64,000 bases of DNA. It comes from Croceicoccus mobilis. GTDB taxonomy: Bacteria; Pseudomonadota; Alphaproteobacteria; Sphingomonadales; Sphingomonadaceae. Shown in pieces: positions 9,397-18,728 of this stretch (position 1 is the first letter of the stretch; each line of letters begins with the position of its first letter). A model generated the notes under the pieces. That model saw only the letters and a list, made by a program, of their open reading frames with translations. It was not told the DNA's origin and made no database searches. A program made the position numbers and the translations under genes. The DNA lies in the NCBI RefSeq assembly GCF_001661965.1, contig NZ_LYWZ01000022.1:558001-622000 (forward strand). The letters run 5' to 3'.

Positions 9397-9480
9397 TATG
9401 CTTCGCCTTTTTGCTGCGGTTTGTCAGGGCCAGCCAAGCGGATGCTGGCTGTTCGGTTGGCGCGCTGTTAAGGGGATCAT

Positions 9481-10218
9481 ATGTCCAATGCAACAATATC
9501 AGCCGTAACCATCCGGCCCGAAGAAGCCGCCCATTTCGGAAAGCTGGCCGATGAATGGTGGGACCCTGCCGGTTCCTCGGCGATGCTGCACAAGGTCAAT
9601 CCGGTGCGTCTGGGCTTTATCCGCGATGCCATTGACATGCATTGGGGCGCCGATATCGCCAGCCGCCAGCCGCTTGCGGGCAAGCGCGCGCTGGATGTCG
9701 GCTGCGGCGCGGGCCTCTTGTGCGAACCGCTGGCGAGGCTGGGCGCGGATGTGACCGGCGTGGACGCCGCGCCTGAGAATATCGGCGCGGCGCGCGCCCA
9801 TGCCGATGCGGTGGGCCTGCAGGTCAGCTATCACGACGGGGAACTGGGGACGCTGGTTCCCGGCACCTACGACCTTGTCACCGCAATGGAGGTGCTGGAA
9901 CATGTCGCCGACAAGCAGGCTTTCATCGGCCAGCTCGCCGACCGACTGGCCGATGGCGGACTGATGATCCTGTCGATGCCGAATCGCACGCTGAAATCGA
10001 AGCTACTGCTGGTCGAAGGGGCCGAACGTCTGGGGATGGTGCCGCGCGGCACGCATCACTGGGACGATTTCGTCACTCCGGAAGAGCTGGAAGAACTGCT
10101 TCGCGCCGCGGGGCTAGTGATGGGCGAAGTGCGAGGCATCGCCTTCTCCGCCCTGCGCGGGCTGGAGCTTTCGGACGACAGCTCGCTCAATTTCATCACC
10201 ACCGCCCGGCGGGGCTAA
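9481..10218 (+). CDS. ubiG: Ubiquinone biosynthesis O-methyltransferase UbiG
   Basis: Performs both O-methylations in ubiquinone synthesis, using S-adenosylmethionine. The 245 residues begin with the UbiG lead-in ([14 protein letters not shown]) and continue with a class I methyltransferase fold: motif [19 protein letters not shown], then acidic residues for the ribose. The typical MEVLEHV and RTLKS stretches follow, and the C-terminal [12 protein letters not shown] completes the family pattern. The ATG at 9481 is preceded by AAGGGG. Other ubiquinone genes (ubiB, ubiE) lie about 15 kb away in the window. Confidence 0.96.
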   Translation: MSNATISAVTIRPEEAAHFGKLADEWWDPAGSSAMLHKVNPVRLGFIRDAIDMHWGADIASRQPLAGKRALDVGCGAGLLCEPLARLGADVTGVDAAPENIGAARAHADAVGLQVSYHDGELGTLVPGTYDLVTAMEVLEHVADKQAFIGQLADRLADGGLMILSMPNRTLKSKLLLVEGAERLGMVPRGTHHWDDFVTPEELEELLRAAGLVMGEVRGIAFSALRGLELSDDSSLNFITTARRG

Positions 10219-10221
10219 GGC

Positions 10222-10935
10222 TCAGTCCTCCGCATCGACGGCGCGGCCCATCACGGCGGCCAGCTTCTCGCGCTCTTCATCGCTCAATTCGTCGATTGAA
10301 CGGGCGGGCGGCAGGTCGGCGGTGGCTTCCTGCATCTGCTCAACGATGCCCGGCATTGCCTTCATCAGCTGGGGCATCATCTCTTGCGTTTTCGACATGA
10401 AGGCCGGGTCCATGAAGATGCTGAGCGAGTTGGCTGCATATTTGCGGCCCACCGGCGTGTCGAAAAACGCATTGAGCTGCGCCAGCTCGTCCGCGCTGAA
10501 GCGATTGGCATAGGCATCGCCCAGCCCTTCGCGCATGGCGGGCTCCATTTGGGTCATCAGGCCGACCATGTCTTCCATCATGATCCGGATCGAGATTTTC
10601 TGACGCTCTTCGTAATGCGGGTCGATGATCGCCATCATCTCGCGCATGGTGCCGGTTTCGATCCCGGCCATCTCCTCGGGCGCGATACCGCCCATGGCGG
10701 CCAGATCGCCCATCGGCATATCCATGACCGAGGCCATGATCTGGTCCATCAGCTGTTCGAACGTGCCTTCCATCATGCGGGCATAGGTGCCGTCGGGCAG
10801 GATATGCGCAGCGGCCTCGCGCGCCTGCGCCACTGTGGCCGCATCGGGGCCGGCATCGGGCGTGGCTTCCTGCGCGGCGGCAGGCATGGCGATGACTGCC
10901 GCGGCGAGCGCGGCAGATGTGATGGCGAATTTCAT
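10222..10935 (-). CDS. Secreted DUF2059-domain protein
   Basis: A 237-residue protein with a clear Sec signal peptide (MKFAITSAAL onward, cleavage after AMPAAA, about residue 21). The C-terminal half contains the DUF2059-like helical pattern LAQLNAFFDTPVGRKYA. The whole mature part is Met-rich, acidic and helical. It is presumably periplasmic. No enzymatic motif is visible and the family has no settled function. It converges on ubiG with only three bases between the stops. Confidence 0.75.
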   Translation of the reverse strand: MKFAITSAALAAAVIAMPAAAQEATPDAGPDAATVAQAREAAAHILPDGTYARMMEGTFEQLMDQIMASVMDMPMGDLAAMGGIAPEEMAGIETGTMREMMAIIDPHYEERQKISIRIMMEDMVGLMTQMEPAMREGLGDAYANRFSADELAQLNAFFDTPVGRKYAANSLSIFMDPAFMSKTQEMMPQLMKAMPGIVEQMQEATADLPPARSIDELSDEEREKLAAVMGRAVDAED

Positions 10936-11034
10936 TTCGGACCCCTTAGAGAACTGTCGGCACCATCGGTGCCACCCAGCCCTCTAGAGGCGAAGTCCTG
11001 AAATTGCGTTATTCATGCATAGGCAGGGGGTCGA

Positions 11035-11814
11035 TCAGCCCGCCGCTTCCATATCGGCGCGCTTTACCACCTTATGGCTGTCCTCGTTCTCGCCCAGCTT
11101 CCAATAGCTGGAGATGTAGAGGCTCTGCGCGTTCATTTCGCATTCGTCGCGCAGATAATCGCGCATCTCGCGCATGGCGGAAAACTCGCTGGCGGCCCAG
11201 CCATAGGTGCCCTCTTCCCAGCCCGCATCGCGCAGTTCGGCGGCAAGCAGGTCGGGTCGGTTGCCCGGTTCGGGATTGACCAGCCAGATGATGTCCATGC
11301 CCTCGGGCCGGATCAGGTCCTGAGCGTCATCCGGATCCTGGATCTCGATCAGAACGGTTCCGCGCGCATCGGCGGGCAGGTTTTCCAGATTGACCGAAAT
11401 GGCGGGAAGCGCGGTCATGTCGCCTGCGACCAGATAGCGGTCGAACCCTTCCGGCAGCGGTTTTGCCGGGCCCGGCCCCCCAACGGTGATCGCAGCGCCG
11501 GGCTCGACCTCCATCGCCCAGGTGACGGCGGGGCCTGCCACGCCATGGCTCGCGCCCTTGCCCGCGCCATGCACCACGAAGTCGAGCACGATCTGCCCAT
11601 CGGCACCGCTGCCGCGCTGTTCGCGGATCGTATAGGTGCGCACGATCGGCTTCTCGCCCTCACCCCCTTCGGACAGGCGCAGCTTTACATAGCCGCCCTG
11701 CTGGCCTTCGGGAAAACCTTCCATGCCCGGACCGCCCAGCGTGATGCGGATCATGTTCGGGGTAAGCTGCTCGCGGGCGATGACTTCAAGAGTGCGCGGT
11801 TCGGGTCGGGCCAT
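11035..11814 (-). CDS. Siderophore-interacting protein (FAD-binding ferric reductase)
   Basis: A 259-residue cytosolic flavoprotein of the SIP family, which releases iron from ferric siderophores by reduction with NAD(P)H. The N-terminal FAD barrel has the motif VRTYTIRE (R-x-Y-T/S) with AGKGASHGVAGP after it. The C-terminal domain carries the SIP pattern GDMTALPAIS and the end motif YISSYWKLGENED. AGGAAG precedes the ATG. No siderophore receptor or synthetase is adjacent. A dyad at 11841-11855 in its promoter region is a candidate control site. Confidence 0.88.
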   Translation of the reverse strand: MARPEPRTLEVIAREQLTPNMIRITLGGPGMEGFPEGQQGGYVKLRLSEGGEGEKPIVRTYTIREQRGSGADGQIVLDFVVHGAGKGASHGVAGPAVTWAMEVEPGAAITVGGPGPAKPLPEGFDRYLVAGDMTALPAISVNLENLPADARGTVLIEIQDPDDAQDLIRPEGMDIIWLVNPEPGNRPDLLAAELRDAGWEEGTYGWAASEFSAMREMRDYLRDECEMNAQSLYISSYWKLGENEDSHKVVKRADMEAAG

Positions 11815-11840
11815 ATGCTTCCTGCGTGATTCGTTCTTCA

Positions 11841-11855
11841 GTTGACTTGCTCAAC
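11841..11855. promoter_or_regulatory. Dyad upstream of siderophore-interacting gene
   Basis: GTTGA and TCAAC flank CTTGC, a perfect 5 bp dyad 27 bases upstream of the start codon. On the minus strand a TATA-like CTATAT lies just before it, so a bound dimer would cover the likely transcription start. The half-site spacing resembles MarR-type operators (inference). Confidence 0.35.
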
Positions 11856-11879
11856 CGATATAGACCGATCGCCAGATAA

Positions 11880-11896
11880 TTGCGAGGGGTTCGCAA
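11880..11896 (-). terminator. Hairpin after ArsC-like gene, possible terminator
   Basis: TTGCGA and TCGCAA pair across five bases directly after the ArsC-like stop. The following minus-strand bases (TTATC) form only a weak U tract, so it could equally be an operator for the siderophore-interacting gene 66 bases away. Confidence 0.35.
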
Positions 11897-11899
11897 AAA

Positions 11900-12244
11900 C
11901 TATTTTAGCGATGCGGTCCATTCGGCCTCGTCGAACCCGACGAGCAGGCCGCCGTCATGCTCCACCACCGGGCGCTTGATCATGGAGGGATTGTCGATCA
12001 GCAGCGCCTTGGCCTTGCCCGCGTCGATCCCTTCCTTGTCGGCATCGGGCAGCTTGCGAAACGTGGTGCCGCGCTTGTTCAGGATCGGCTCCCACCCCTT
12101 GTCCGCGATCCATGCGGCAAGGTGATCCTCGGGTACGCCCGATTTCTTGTAGTCGTGAAAGACATAGGCGATGTTTTCGCCCTCCAGCCATTTGCGGGCC
12201 TTTTTCACCGTGTCGCAGTTGGGGATGCCGTAAAGGGTGGTCAT
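11900..12244 (-). CDS. ArsC-family reductase (YffB/Spx-like)
   Basis: A 114-residue thioredoxin-fold protein of the ArsC/YffB group. The N-terminal active-site loop has one cysteine in [11 protein letters not shown], followed by [18 protein letters not shown]; the cis-proline region and a terminal VGFDEAEW match YffB. YffB relatives are glutathione-dependent thiol reductases, but physiological substrate is unclear. The start at 12244 is preferred because GAGAA lies upstream and the thioredoxin strand begins at once; 13 extra codons are open. A bona fide ArsC is encoded separately at 40320-40664. Confidence 0.85.
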   Translation of the reverse strand: MTTLYGIPNCDTVKKARKWLEGENIAYVFHDYKKSGVPEDHLAAWIADKGWEPILNKRGTTFRKLPDADKEGIDAGKAKALLIDNPSMIKRPVVEHDGGLLVGFDEAEWTASLK

Positions 12245-12378
12245 GTCATTCTCTTCATTGCGGGATGATGGGCGTTTGCGCATCGGATTATGCGCCCCAT
12301 GTGGACTTTTGCGACGAAACCGTCAAAAGCGCGGGCCGCACCGCAGCGATGCAAACGCGGGCGACAAGGAATGAAGCG

Positions 12379-13458
12379 ATGAGCGTGAACAGTTTCGGCC
12401 GCATGCTGCGGTTCACCACCTGGGGCGAAAGCCATGGCCCGGCGCTGGGCGCGGTGGTCGACGGTTGCCCGCCGCAGATCGCGCTTTCCGAAGCCGACAT
12501 CCAGCCCTTCCTCGACGCGCGCCGCCCCGGCACCAGCCGTTTCACGACGCAGCGGCGCGAACCGGACGAGGTGCGCATCCTGTCGGGCGTGTTCGAAGGG
12601 CAGACGACGGGCACGCCGATCAGCCTGATGATCGAGAACACCGATCAGCGGTCCAAGGACTACTCCGAGATCGCGAAAAGCTATCGCCCCGGACATGCCG
12701 ATTACGCCTATGACGCAAAATACGGCCTGCGCGATTATCGCGGCGGCGGCCGGTCGAGCGCGCGCGAAACCGCGGCTCGCGTGGCCGCAGGCGCAGTGGC
12801 GCGCAAGGTCATTCCCGGTGTCGCCATACGCGCGTGGGTTTCGGAAATGGGCGGCGATGCGATCGACCCTGCCAATTTCGACGCCTCCATCATTGGCGAC
12901 AACCCGTTCTTCTGCCCCGACCCGGTCGCGGTCGAACGCTGGAGCGCAAAGCTGGACATCGCGCGCAAGGCCGGGTCCTCGCTGGGCGCGGTCGTCACCT
13001 GCGAAGCCACGGGCGTGCCCGCAGGCTGGGGCGCGCCGATCTATGGCAAGCTGGACGCGGACCTTGCCGCCGCGATGATGGGTATCAATGCGGTCAAGGG
13101 CATCGAGATCGGCGACGGTTTCGAAGCCGCGCGATTGAGCGGCGAACAGAACGCCGATCCGATGCACCCCGATGCGGATGGCGTTTCGTTCGACGCGAAC
13201 CACGCCGGCGGCATCGCGGGCGGCATCTCCACTGGCCAGCCGGTGCGCCTGCGCGTCGCGTTCAAGCCGACAAGTTCGATCATGGTCCCCGTCCCCACGG
13301 TGAAAAAGACCGGTGACGGCGGATATGAATCGGGGGAAATCGTCACCAAGGGGCGCCACGATCCCTGCGTCGGCCTGCGCGGCGTTCCGGTTGTGGAGGC
13401 GATGATGGCGCTGGTGCTGGCGGATCACTTCCTGCTGCACCGCGGCCAGTGCGGTTGA
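12379..13458 (+). CDS. aroC: Chorismate synthase
   Basis: Makes chorismate from EPSP, the last step of the shikimate pathway, with reduced FMN. The 359 residues start with the family signature ([16 protein letters not shown]) and include [17 protein letters not shown] and the C-terminal [16 protein letters not shown] motif. The ATG at 12379 is chosen over a much longer open frame because AAGGA sits eight bases upstream and homologues begin here. The upstream ArsC-like gene is divergent. Confidence 0.97.
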   Translation: MSVNSFGRMLRFTTWGESHGPALGAVVDGCPPQIALSEADIQPFLDARRPGTSRFTTQRREPDEVRILSGVFEGQTTGTPISLMIENTDQRSKDYSEIAKSYRPGHADYAYDAKYGLRDYRGGGRSSARETAARVAAGAVARKVIPGVAIRAWVSEMGGDAIDPANFDASIIGDNPFFCPDPVAVERWSAKLDIARKAGSSLGAVVTCEATGVPAGWGAPIYGKLDADLAAAMMGINAVKGIEIGDGFEAARLSGEQNADPMHPDADGVSFDANHAGGIAGGISTGQPVRLRVAFKPTSSIMVPVPTVKKTGDGGYESGEIVTKGRHDPCVGLRGVPVVEAMMALVLADHFLLHRGQCG

Positions 13459-13567
13459 AAATCCGGGATTTCCCCTGCTGCAGCGCCGAAACGGACTGAT
13501 TTCGCGCCTGATTCATATCAATCGGCGAGCCGTGTTTGTGATCGGCTCATCCGATTAGTTCTGGCTG

Positions 13568-13604
13568 ATTGAATTAATCTATCAAACTTATCGGCTTTCT
13601 CCAC
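13568..13604 (+). promoter_or_regulatory. Candidate OxyR site upstream of ahpC
   Basis: The first half (13568-13582) matches the OxyR half-site ATAGnTnnnAnCTAT at eight of ten fixed positions, including the whole CTAT arm. After exactly seven bases a second, poorer half follows (13590-13604). Position is about 90 bases before the ahpC start, which fits peroxide control of a peroxidase operon. Confidence 0.4.
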
Positions 13605-13695
13605 TTGGGGTTCGCAGGTGCAGCGCCTATCTGTGCATTGCAACGAATTCACCGCCCGATTCACACCGGGCCCAACACGAATGGAGATTTTCCGA

Positions 13696-14262
13696 ATGGG
13701 TATCATCGGCAGCACCATCAAGCCGTTCACCGCCACCGCCTTCCAGGAAGGCAAGGACTTCTTTGACGTCAGCGACAGCGACGTGAAGGGCGACTGGGCC
13801 GTCTTCTTCTTCTACCCGGCCGACTTCACCTTCGTCTGCCCGACCGAGCTCGAAGACCTTGCCGAGCAGTACGAAACCCTGAAGGGCATGGGCGTCGAAG
13901 TGTACGGCGTCTCGACCGACACGCACTTCAGCCACAAGGCATGGCACGACACTTCGGACAAGATCTCGAAGATCAAGTTCCCGATGCTCGGCGACCAGCT
14001 CCACACGCTGTCGAACAACTTCGGCGTCCTGCGTGAGGAAATGGGCCTTGCCGACCGCGCGACCTTCGTCGTCGATCCCGATGGCGTGATCCAGATCATG
14101 GAAATCACCTGCGAAGGCGTTGGCCGTAACGCCAAGGAACTGGTCCGCAAGATCAAGGCCGCGCAGTATGTGCGCAACAACCCCGGCCAGGTCTGCCCCG
14201 CGAAGTGGGAAGAAGGCAGCGAAACGCTGGCTCCCTCGCTCGACCTCGTCGGCAAGATCTGA
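13696..14262 (+). CDS. ahpC: Alkyl hydroperoxide reductase, peroxiredoxin subunit
   Basis: A typical 2-Cys peroxiredoxin of 188 residues that reduces hydrogen peroxide, organic peroxides and peroxynitrite in the cytosol. The peroxidatic cysteine is C48 in FTFVCPTE and the resolving cysteine is C167 in GQVCPAKW. Length equals the enterobacterial AhpC. The ATG at 13696 is supported by GGAG nine bases upstream; 26 open codons before it are not family-like. Codon use is highly biased to C-ending codons, as expected for an abundant protein. Its electron donor AhpF is encoded next, after a terminator. Confidence 0.97.
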   Translation: MGIIGSTIKPFTATAFQEGKDFFDVSDSDVKGDWAVFFFYPADFTFVCPTELEDLAEQYETLKGMGVEVYGVSTDTHFSHKAWHDTSDKISKIKFPMLGDQLHTLSNNFGVLREEMGLADRATFVVDPDGVIQIMEITCEGVGRNAKELVRKIKAAQYVRNNPGQVCPAKWEEGSETLAPSLDLVGKI

Positions 14263-14305
14263 TCAGCCTATTGCCCTCTTCCCTTGAAGGGGCACTGAAA
14301 AGCGG

Positions 14306-14341
14306 AGCGGCCCGGATGGTCCCGCCGTCCGGGCCGCTTTT
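14306..14341 (+). terminator. Intrinsic terminator between ahpC and ahpF
   Basis: AGCGGCCCGGA (14306-14316) pairs perfectly with TCCGGGCCGCT (14328-14338) across an 11-base loop, followed by a short T run. Partial read-through would let ahpC be made in excess over ahpF, as is usual for this pair. Confidence 0.85.
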
Positions 14342-14376
14342 GCGTCCAGAACAGATGAAAACAGGAGGCCCCCGCC

Positions 14377-15984
14377 ATGCTTGAAGCAACCATGAAACAA
14401 CAGCTCCAGCAGTATCTTCAGAACCTGCGTGAGCCGATCGAACTCGTCGCCTCGCTCGGCGAGGGCAAGAAGTCCGATGACACGCGCGAACTGCTGACCG
14501 AAATCGCCGAGCTTTCCGACAAGGTCACCGCGACCTTTGACGGCGAGGATGATCGCAAGCCCAGCTTTATCATCCGCCGCGCCAGCGATCCCGCCAAATG
14601 GGTCCGCTTTGCCGGTATCCCGCTTGGCCATGAATTCACCTCGCTCGTCCTCGCCCTGCTGTGGGCCGGTGGCCACCCGCCCAAGGTGGAAGCCGAGGTG
14701 ATCGAGCAGATCGAGGCGCTGGAAGGCGATTTCGATTTCGAGATGTATTTCTCGCTGTCGTGCCACAACTGCCCCGATGTCGTGCAGGCGCTGACGCTGA
14801 TGGCGCTTTACAACCCGCGCGTCACCGCGACCCTGATCGAGGGCGGCACCTATCAGGACGAAGTCGAGGAGCGCGGCGTGATGGCCGTCCCCGCCACCTT
14901 CCTGCATGGCGAGATGTTCGCCAGCGGCAAGATGAGCGTGGAAGAAATCCTCGCCAAGATCGATACCGGCGCGACGGCGAAGCAGGCCGAGAAGATCAAG
15001 GGCAAGGCCCCGTTCGAGGTCCTCGTCGTCGGTGGCGGCCCGGCTGGCGCTTCGGCTGCGGTCTATACCGCGCGCAAGGGCTTCTCGACCGGCATCGCGG
15101 CAGAGCGTTTCGGCGGGCAGGTCCTCGACACCATGGGGATCGAGAACTTCATCTCCGTCCCCTATACCGAAGGGCCGAAGCTGGCGGCCGCTCTGGAAAG
15201 CCATGTCGGCGAATATGACATCGACGTCATGAACCTGCAGAATGCGGCGAAGCTGATCCCGGCGAAACAGGCGGGCGGCATGCATGAAGTCGTGCTGGAA
15301 AACGGCGCTTCGCTGAAGGCGCGCAGCCTGATCCTGACCACTGGCGCACGCTGGCGTAACCTCGGCGTGCCCGGCGAGATGGAGTACCGGAACAAGGGCG
15401 TGGCCTATTGCCCGCACTGCGACGGCCCGCTGTTCAAGGGCAAGCATGTCGCGGTCATCGGCGGCGGCAATTCGGGCGTGGAAGCCGCGATCGACCTTGC
15501 CAATATCGTCGGCCATGTCACGCTGATCGAGTTCGACAGCAAGCTGCGCGCCGACCAGGTGCTGCAGGACAAGCTGCGCTCGATGAAGAATGTCGACATC
15601 ATCACCTCTGCCGCGACCACGGAAATCCATGGCGATGGCGAGCGTGTGAGCGCGCTGGAATACAAGAACCGCGAGACGGACGAGACGCGCAAGGTCGAAC
15701 TGCAGGGCGTGTTCGTGCAGATCGGTCTCGTGCCCAACACCGAATGGCTCAAAGATTCGGGCCTCGAACTGTCGAAGCACGGCGAGATCGTGACCGACGC
15801 CAAGGCCGCGACCAATCTGCCGGGCGTGTTTGCCGCAGGCGATGCGACCAATGTGCCCTATAAGCAGATCATCATCTCGATGGGTCAGGGCGCAACGGCT
15901 GGGCTTTCGGCCTTCGATTACCTGATCCGCACCGAACCTGCGGACGAGATCGCACAGGCCGCGCAGGAGCCGCAGCCGGCGTAA
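14377..15984 (+). CDS. ahpF: Alkyl hydroperoxide reductase, flavoprotein subunit
   Basis: Transfers electrons from NADH through FAD and two disulphides to AhpC. The 535 residues contain the N-terminal tandem thioredoxin-like domain with C129-H-N-C132, the FAD site [12 protein letters not shown] (about 219), the redox pair C345-P-H-C348 and the NAD-binding [10 protein letters not shown]. The cysteine numbers match those of the enterobacterial enzyme exactly. AGGAGG lies eight bases before the ATG. A terminator follows the gene. Confidence 0.97.
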   Translation: MLEATMKQQLQQYLQNLREPIELVASLGEGKKSDDTRELLTEIAELSDKVTATFDGEDDRKPSFIIRRASDPAKWVRFAGIPLGHEFTSLVLALLWAGGHPPKVEAEVIEQIEALEGDFDFEMYFSLSCHNCPDVVQALTLMALYNPRVTATLIEGGTYQDEVEERGVMAVPATFLHGEMFASGKMSVEEILAKIDTGATAKQAEKIKGKAPFEVLVVGGGPAGASAAVYTARKGFSTGIAAERFGGQVLDTMGIENFISVPYTEGPKLAAALESHVGEYDIDVMNLQNAAKLIPAKQAGGMHEVVLENGASLKARSLILTTGARWRNLGVPGEMEYRNKGVAYCPHCDGPLFKGKHVAVIGGGNSGVEAAIDLANIVGHVTLIEFDSKLRADQVLQDKLRSMKNVDIITSAATTEIHGDGERVSALEYKNRETDETRKVELQGVFVQIGLVPNTEWLKDSGLELSKHGEIVTDAKAATNLPGVFAAGDATNVPYKQIIISMGQGATAGLSAFDYLIRTEPADEIAQAAQEPQPA

Positions 15985-16006
15985 CAAGACATCGAAGTCT
16001 GTGAGG

Positions 16007-16040
16007 AAGGGCGGCCCTGCCATGCGGGGTCGCCCTTTTT
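16007..16040 (+). terminator. Intrinsic terminator of ahpF
   Basis: AAGGGCG (16007-16013) pairs with CGCCCTT (16031-16037), with partial pairing inside, and the T run continues to 16040. It abuts the stop of the convergent Smr gene. Confidence 0.75.
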
Positions 16041-16613
16041 CTATCTGGGCCGCCGAAGGATCAGATAGAGCGCCCCGCGCCCGCCATGCCGGGGATGCGC
16101 GCCGCGCACCGCCGCGATGCGCGAGGCATGCGGCCCCGCCGCGATCCAGTCCAATAGCTTCGCCCGGATCGCGCCGCGCCTTTCGGCCCTGTCCGCCGCG
16201 TGCACCGGGCGCGGCTTGCCCGCCACCACCAGCAATACGCGCGCCCCCTGCGCGATGGCCTGCGACAGGCCCGCATCCAGCCGGCGATATGCCGCGTCAA
16301 GACCGTGGCCGTGCAGGTCCAGCGTGAAATCGGGTTCGACCGTGCCGCGCGTAAGCTTCTTGTCCCAGCCCCGATCCAGACCGCCGCCACTTTCCGCCAG
16401 TACCGGGGCGGGCGGCGGAGCGACGGGGCGCTGGACCCGTGGCTGCTTCATCCGGCGCGGCTGCTTTTGCGGGGGTGAAGGCGGCGGCGCGACGGGGGCC
16501 TTTGGGGTATCGGGCCGCTTGCGCCCAGCCATGGGCGTGACGGTAGAGGCTAGATGCGCCCAGGCGCGGCGCTCCTCCTCGCTCAGTTCACGCGGCCCCC
16601 TCCTCCGGCTCAT
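16041..16613 (-). CDS. Smr-domain protein
   Basis: A 190-residue protein with a Pro/Arg-rich, probably disordered N-terminal half and a C-terminal Smr (small MutS-related) domain. The domain opens with LDLHGHGLDAAYRRL and closes with GGRGALYLILRR. Stand-alone Smr domains are nucleases or nucleic-acid binding modules; here the LDLHG and the later G-rich HPRHGGRGA motif are intact. It is translationally coupled to mltA: its ATG overlaps the mltA stop by four bases. The mltA-smr order is common in Alphaproteobacteria. Confidence 0.88.
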   Translation of the reverse strand: MSRRRGPRELSEEERRAWAHLASTVTPMAGRKRPDTPKAPVAPPPSPPQKQPRRMKQPRVQRPVAPPPAPVLAESGGGLDRGWDKKLTRGTVEPDFTLDLHGHGLDAAYRRLDAGLSQAIAQGARVLLVVAGKPRPVHAADRAERRGAIRAKLLDWIAAGPHASRIAAVRGAHPRHGGRGALYLILRRPR

Positions 16614-17767
16614 GGCGCGGATTGCAGGCGCGCGGCGGCGGTCAGGGGCAATAGCAGGGTGATATGCGCATCGCTCGACATGCCGCCCGCGATGGCTTTC
16701 GCGGTTTCGCCTGCACCCCAGAACGTATCCAGCCGGTTCGCGCCCTTGATCGCGCCGCCGGTGTCCTGCGCGATCCAGATGCCATCGGCTTCGTCACGAT
16801 CGGCATTAATCAGCACCGGCGCACCCAGAGGCACGAATTTGGGATCGGCGGCGACGCTGGCATGGCCGCGCACCGGCACGCCCAATGCGCCCAGCGGGCC
16901 ATCACCGGTCAGCTCGCGGAAGAATACCCAGCTCTTGTTCGCGTCCATGACCTCCTTCGCCTCATCGGGATTGGCGCGCAGCCAGTCGACGATGCCCTGC
17001 ATGGTCGCCTCCCCCGGTGCGAAGACGCCGCGTTCGCGCAAGATCCGGCCGATGGCGACATATTCGCGCCCGTTCTGCCCGTCATAGCCGATGCGCGTGA
17101 CCGTGCCGTCGGGCGCGCGCAGCTGGCCCGAACCCTGTATCTGCAGGAAGAAGAAGTCGATCGGATCCTTGGCCCAGGCGATGACCGGGGCCTTCCCCTC
17201 GATCGCGCCCGCCTCGATCTCGGACCGTTCGTAATAATAGGTGAAGCCGCCATCCTCGGTCACGCGGCCCAGCGGGGCACGGCCCTCGCCATTGTAGTCG
17301 GGCTGGCGGACCAGATCGCCTGGCATGCCATAAACCGGCACGTCGAATCCCTCGGCCCTGACTTTCACGCCCGCGATCTGCGGTTCGAAATAGCCAGTGA
17401 GGAAGCCTTCGCCGCCCTCCACCAGAACAGGCGTGAAATAGCCGGAGAAGAAATCGCGCGCCTTGGCGGCAGGCCAGATCGCGGCGGCATCGCAGGCAAG
17501 CTTCCAGTCGGCGGCCTGCGTCAGGGCGCTTGCATCGGTGCGGGTCAGCAGTTTCGGGCAGCTCTCGACAAAGCTTGCCAGAGCGGCGGCGGCATCGGTG
17601 GGCGGCAGTGCGGCAGGGTTGAGCGCAGGCGCAATGGCAACCCCGGCTTCCAGCGCATTGGTCGGTTCAGGAGGTGGGGCAGGCTCCGGCGGCGGCGCGC
17701 AGGATGCAACGGCGACCCCGGTGGCCATGGCGACCAGCAGACGCGCGCGCAGATGGAGGAAGGGCAC
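16610..17767 (-). CDS. mltA: Membrane-bound lytic murein transglycosylase A
   Basis: Cleaves peptidoglycan glycan strands with 1,6-anhydro product formation. The 385 residues begin with a lipoprotein signal whose lipobox is VASC (Cys24), followed by a Pro-rich linker. The MltA domain has GYFEPQIAG and the large double-psi barrel insert. The C-terminal 3D domain shows DGIWIAQDTGGAIKGANRLD with its conserved aspartates. It sits between the Tim44-like gene and Smr in one minus-strand group. Confidence 0.94.
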   Translation of the reverse strand: MPFLHLRARLLVAMATGVAVASCAPPPEPAPPPEPTNALEAGVAIAPALNPAALPPTDAAAALASFVESCPKLLTRTDASALTQAADWKLACDAAAIWPAAKARDFFSGYFTPVLVEGGEGFLTGYFEPQIAGVKVRAEGFDVPVYGMPGDLVRQPDYNGEGRAPLGRVTEDGGFTYYYERSEIEAGAIEGKAPVIAWAKDPIDFFFLQIQGSGQLRAPDGTVTRIGYDGQNGREYVAIGRILRERGVFAPGEATMQGIVDWLRANPDEAKEVMDANKSWVFFRELTGDGPLGALGVPVRGHASVAADPKFVPLGAPVLINADRDEADGIWIAQDTGGAIKGANRLDTFWGAGETAKAIAGGMSSDAHITLLLPLTAAARLQSAP

Positions 17768-17793
17768 GGGTACTCTCCCCCCGGTATGCGGGA

Positions 17794-18468
17794 TCAGCCT
17801 TCGTCGGTTTCGTCGAGCAGCCAGTCGGGGCGCATCGCGGTGACCTTGCGGCTGAAAGTCCAGACATCGCGCGACTGCACCGCATCGTCCAGCGAGCCGG
17901 CGATCATATTGCCGTCCTTGTCCTTGGTCAGGGCAGCGATGTCGGCGACGAAGCGCACGGTGATGCGCGCCATCGGCGACTCGAAGTCGGCGCCGACGAT
18001 CTCGGCTTCCTCGATACGGATCAGGCGGTTGTGATTGGTCTCACCCGCTGCCTCGCGCGCGTCGATGGCCGAAGCGAAGCTGGCATAGACGTCATCGTCG
18101 CACAGCTCGTTCAATGTCTCGCGGTCGCCCTTCCAGAACGCTTCGAGGATCATGCCGTAAGCAGCCTTTGACCCCTCGATAAAGGCAAAGGGAGAAAAGC
18201 GACGGTCGGCCTGCGCGATTTCGCGCACGGCGGCCTGCGCGCCGACGGGAATATTGGCAAGCGCACGTTCCAGACCCGGAACCGATCGTTCGCCCGGCTG
18301 TCCGCTGGCATCGCCGGTTTCGGCGCGCGGCGATTGCGGCGCCTCGGGCGAATGCGACATGCGGCCCAGCATCTCCTCCTCATGCTCGGCCCGGCGGCCA
18401 AGGACGGAATAGAGGCGCAGCCCCAGAAAGGCGGCGATCATGGCGAGGATTACGATTTCGACGATCAC
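17794..18468 (-). CDS. Tim44-like domain protein (TimA)
   Basis: A 224-residue inner-membrane-associated protein. An N-terminal membrane helix (about 3-19) is followed by a charged linker and the Tim44/TimA domain, recognisable from DRRFSPFAFIEGSKAAYGMILEAFWKGD and the terminal WTFSRKV pattern. Bacterial TimA resembles the mitochondrial import factor Tim44, but its role in bacteria is not established. Its head-to-head placement with secB (260 bp apart) is conserved in related genomes (recollection, not checked). Confidence 0.9.
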   Translation of the reverse strand: MIVEIVILAMIAAFLGLRLYSVLGRRAEHEEEMLGRMSHSPEAPQSPRAETGDASGQPGERSVPGLERALANIPVGAQAAVREIAQADRRFSPFAFIEGSKAAYGMILEAFWKGDRETLNELCDDDVYASFASAIDAREAAGETNHNRLIRIEEAEIVGADFESPMARITVRFVADIAALTKDKDGNMIAGSLDDAVQSRDVWTFSRKVTAMRPDWLLDETDEG

Positions 18469-18728
18469 GAGTGATCCATCCGTAGTCTAGTATGAAACCG
18501 GATGATTCCGGCGAAAAAGCGAACGTGCCTGAAATAGGAACGAAACACAAATATACAAACGGGGTGAACATCCCGTGACCATGGCAATCCGCCGAAAGCC
18601 GTGTTGTTCCCGCCCAACGGGCAGAGCTGCGCACCCCCGCTGTTGCCCATGCGTGCGCGCGGTGCTACGCGCCGCAGCCATGTGGCGGCTTGCCGCAAAT
18701 TCCGGTTTCTCAGACACGAAAGAGCATC

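Noticed and set aside
7900-9471. 523-codon plus-strand ORF opposite lysC
   Set aside because: Shadow of a certain gene with no recognisable motif.
13459-13471. AAATCC-G-GGATTT palindrome after aroC
   Set aside because: The one-base centre cannot form a hairpin loop and no regulator is implied.
14263-16023. 586-codon minus-strand ORF opposite ahpF
   Set aside because: It lies wholly antisense to a motif-complete ahpF, is His/Arg/Gly-rich as shadow frames are in GC-rich DNA, and matches no family.
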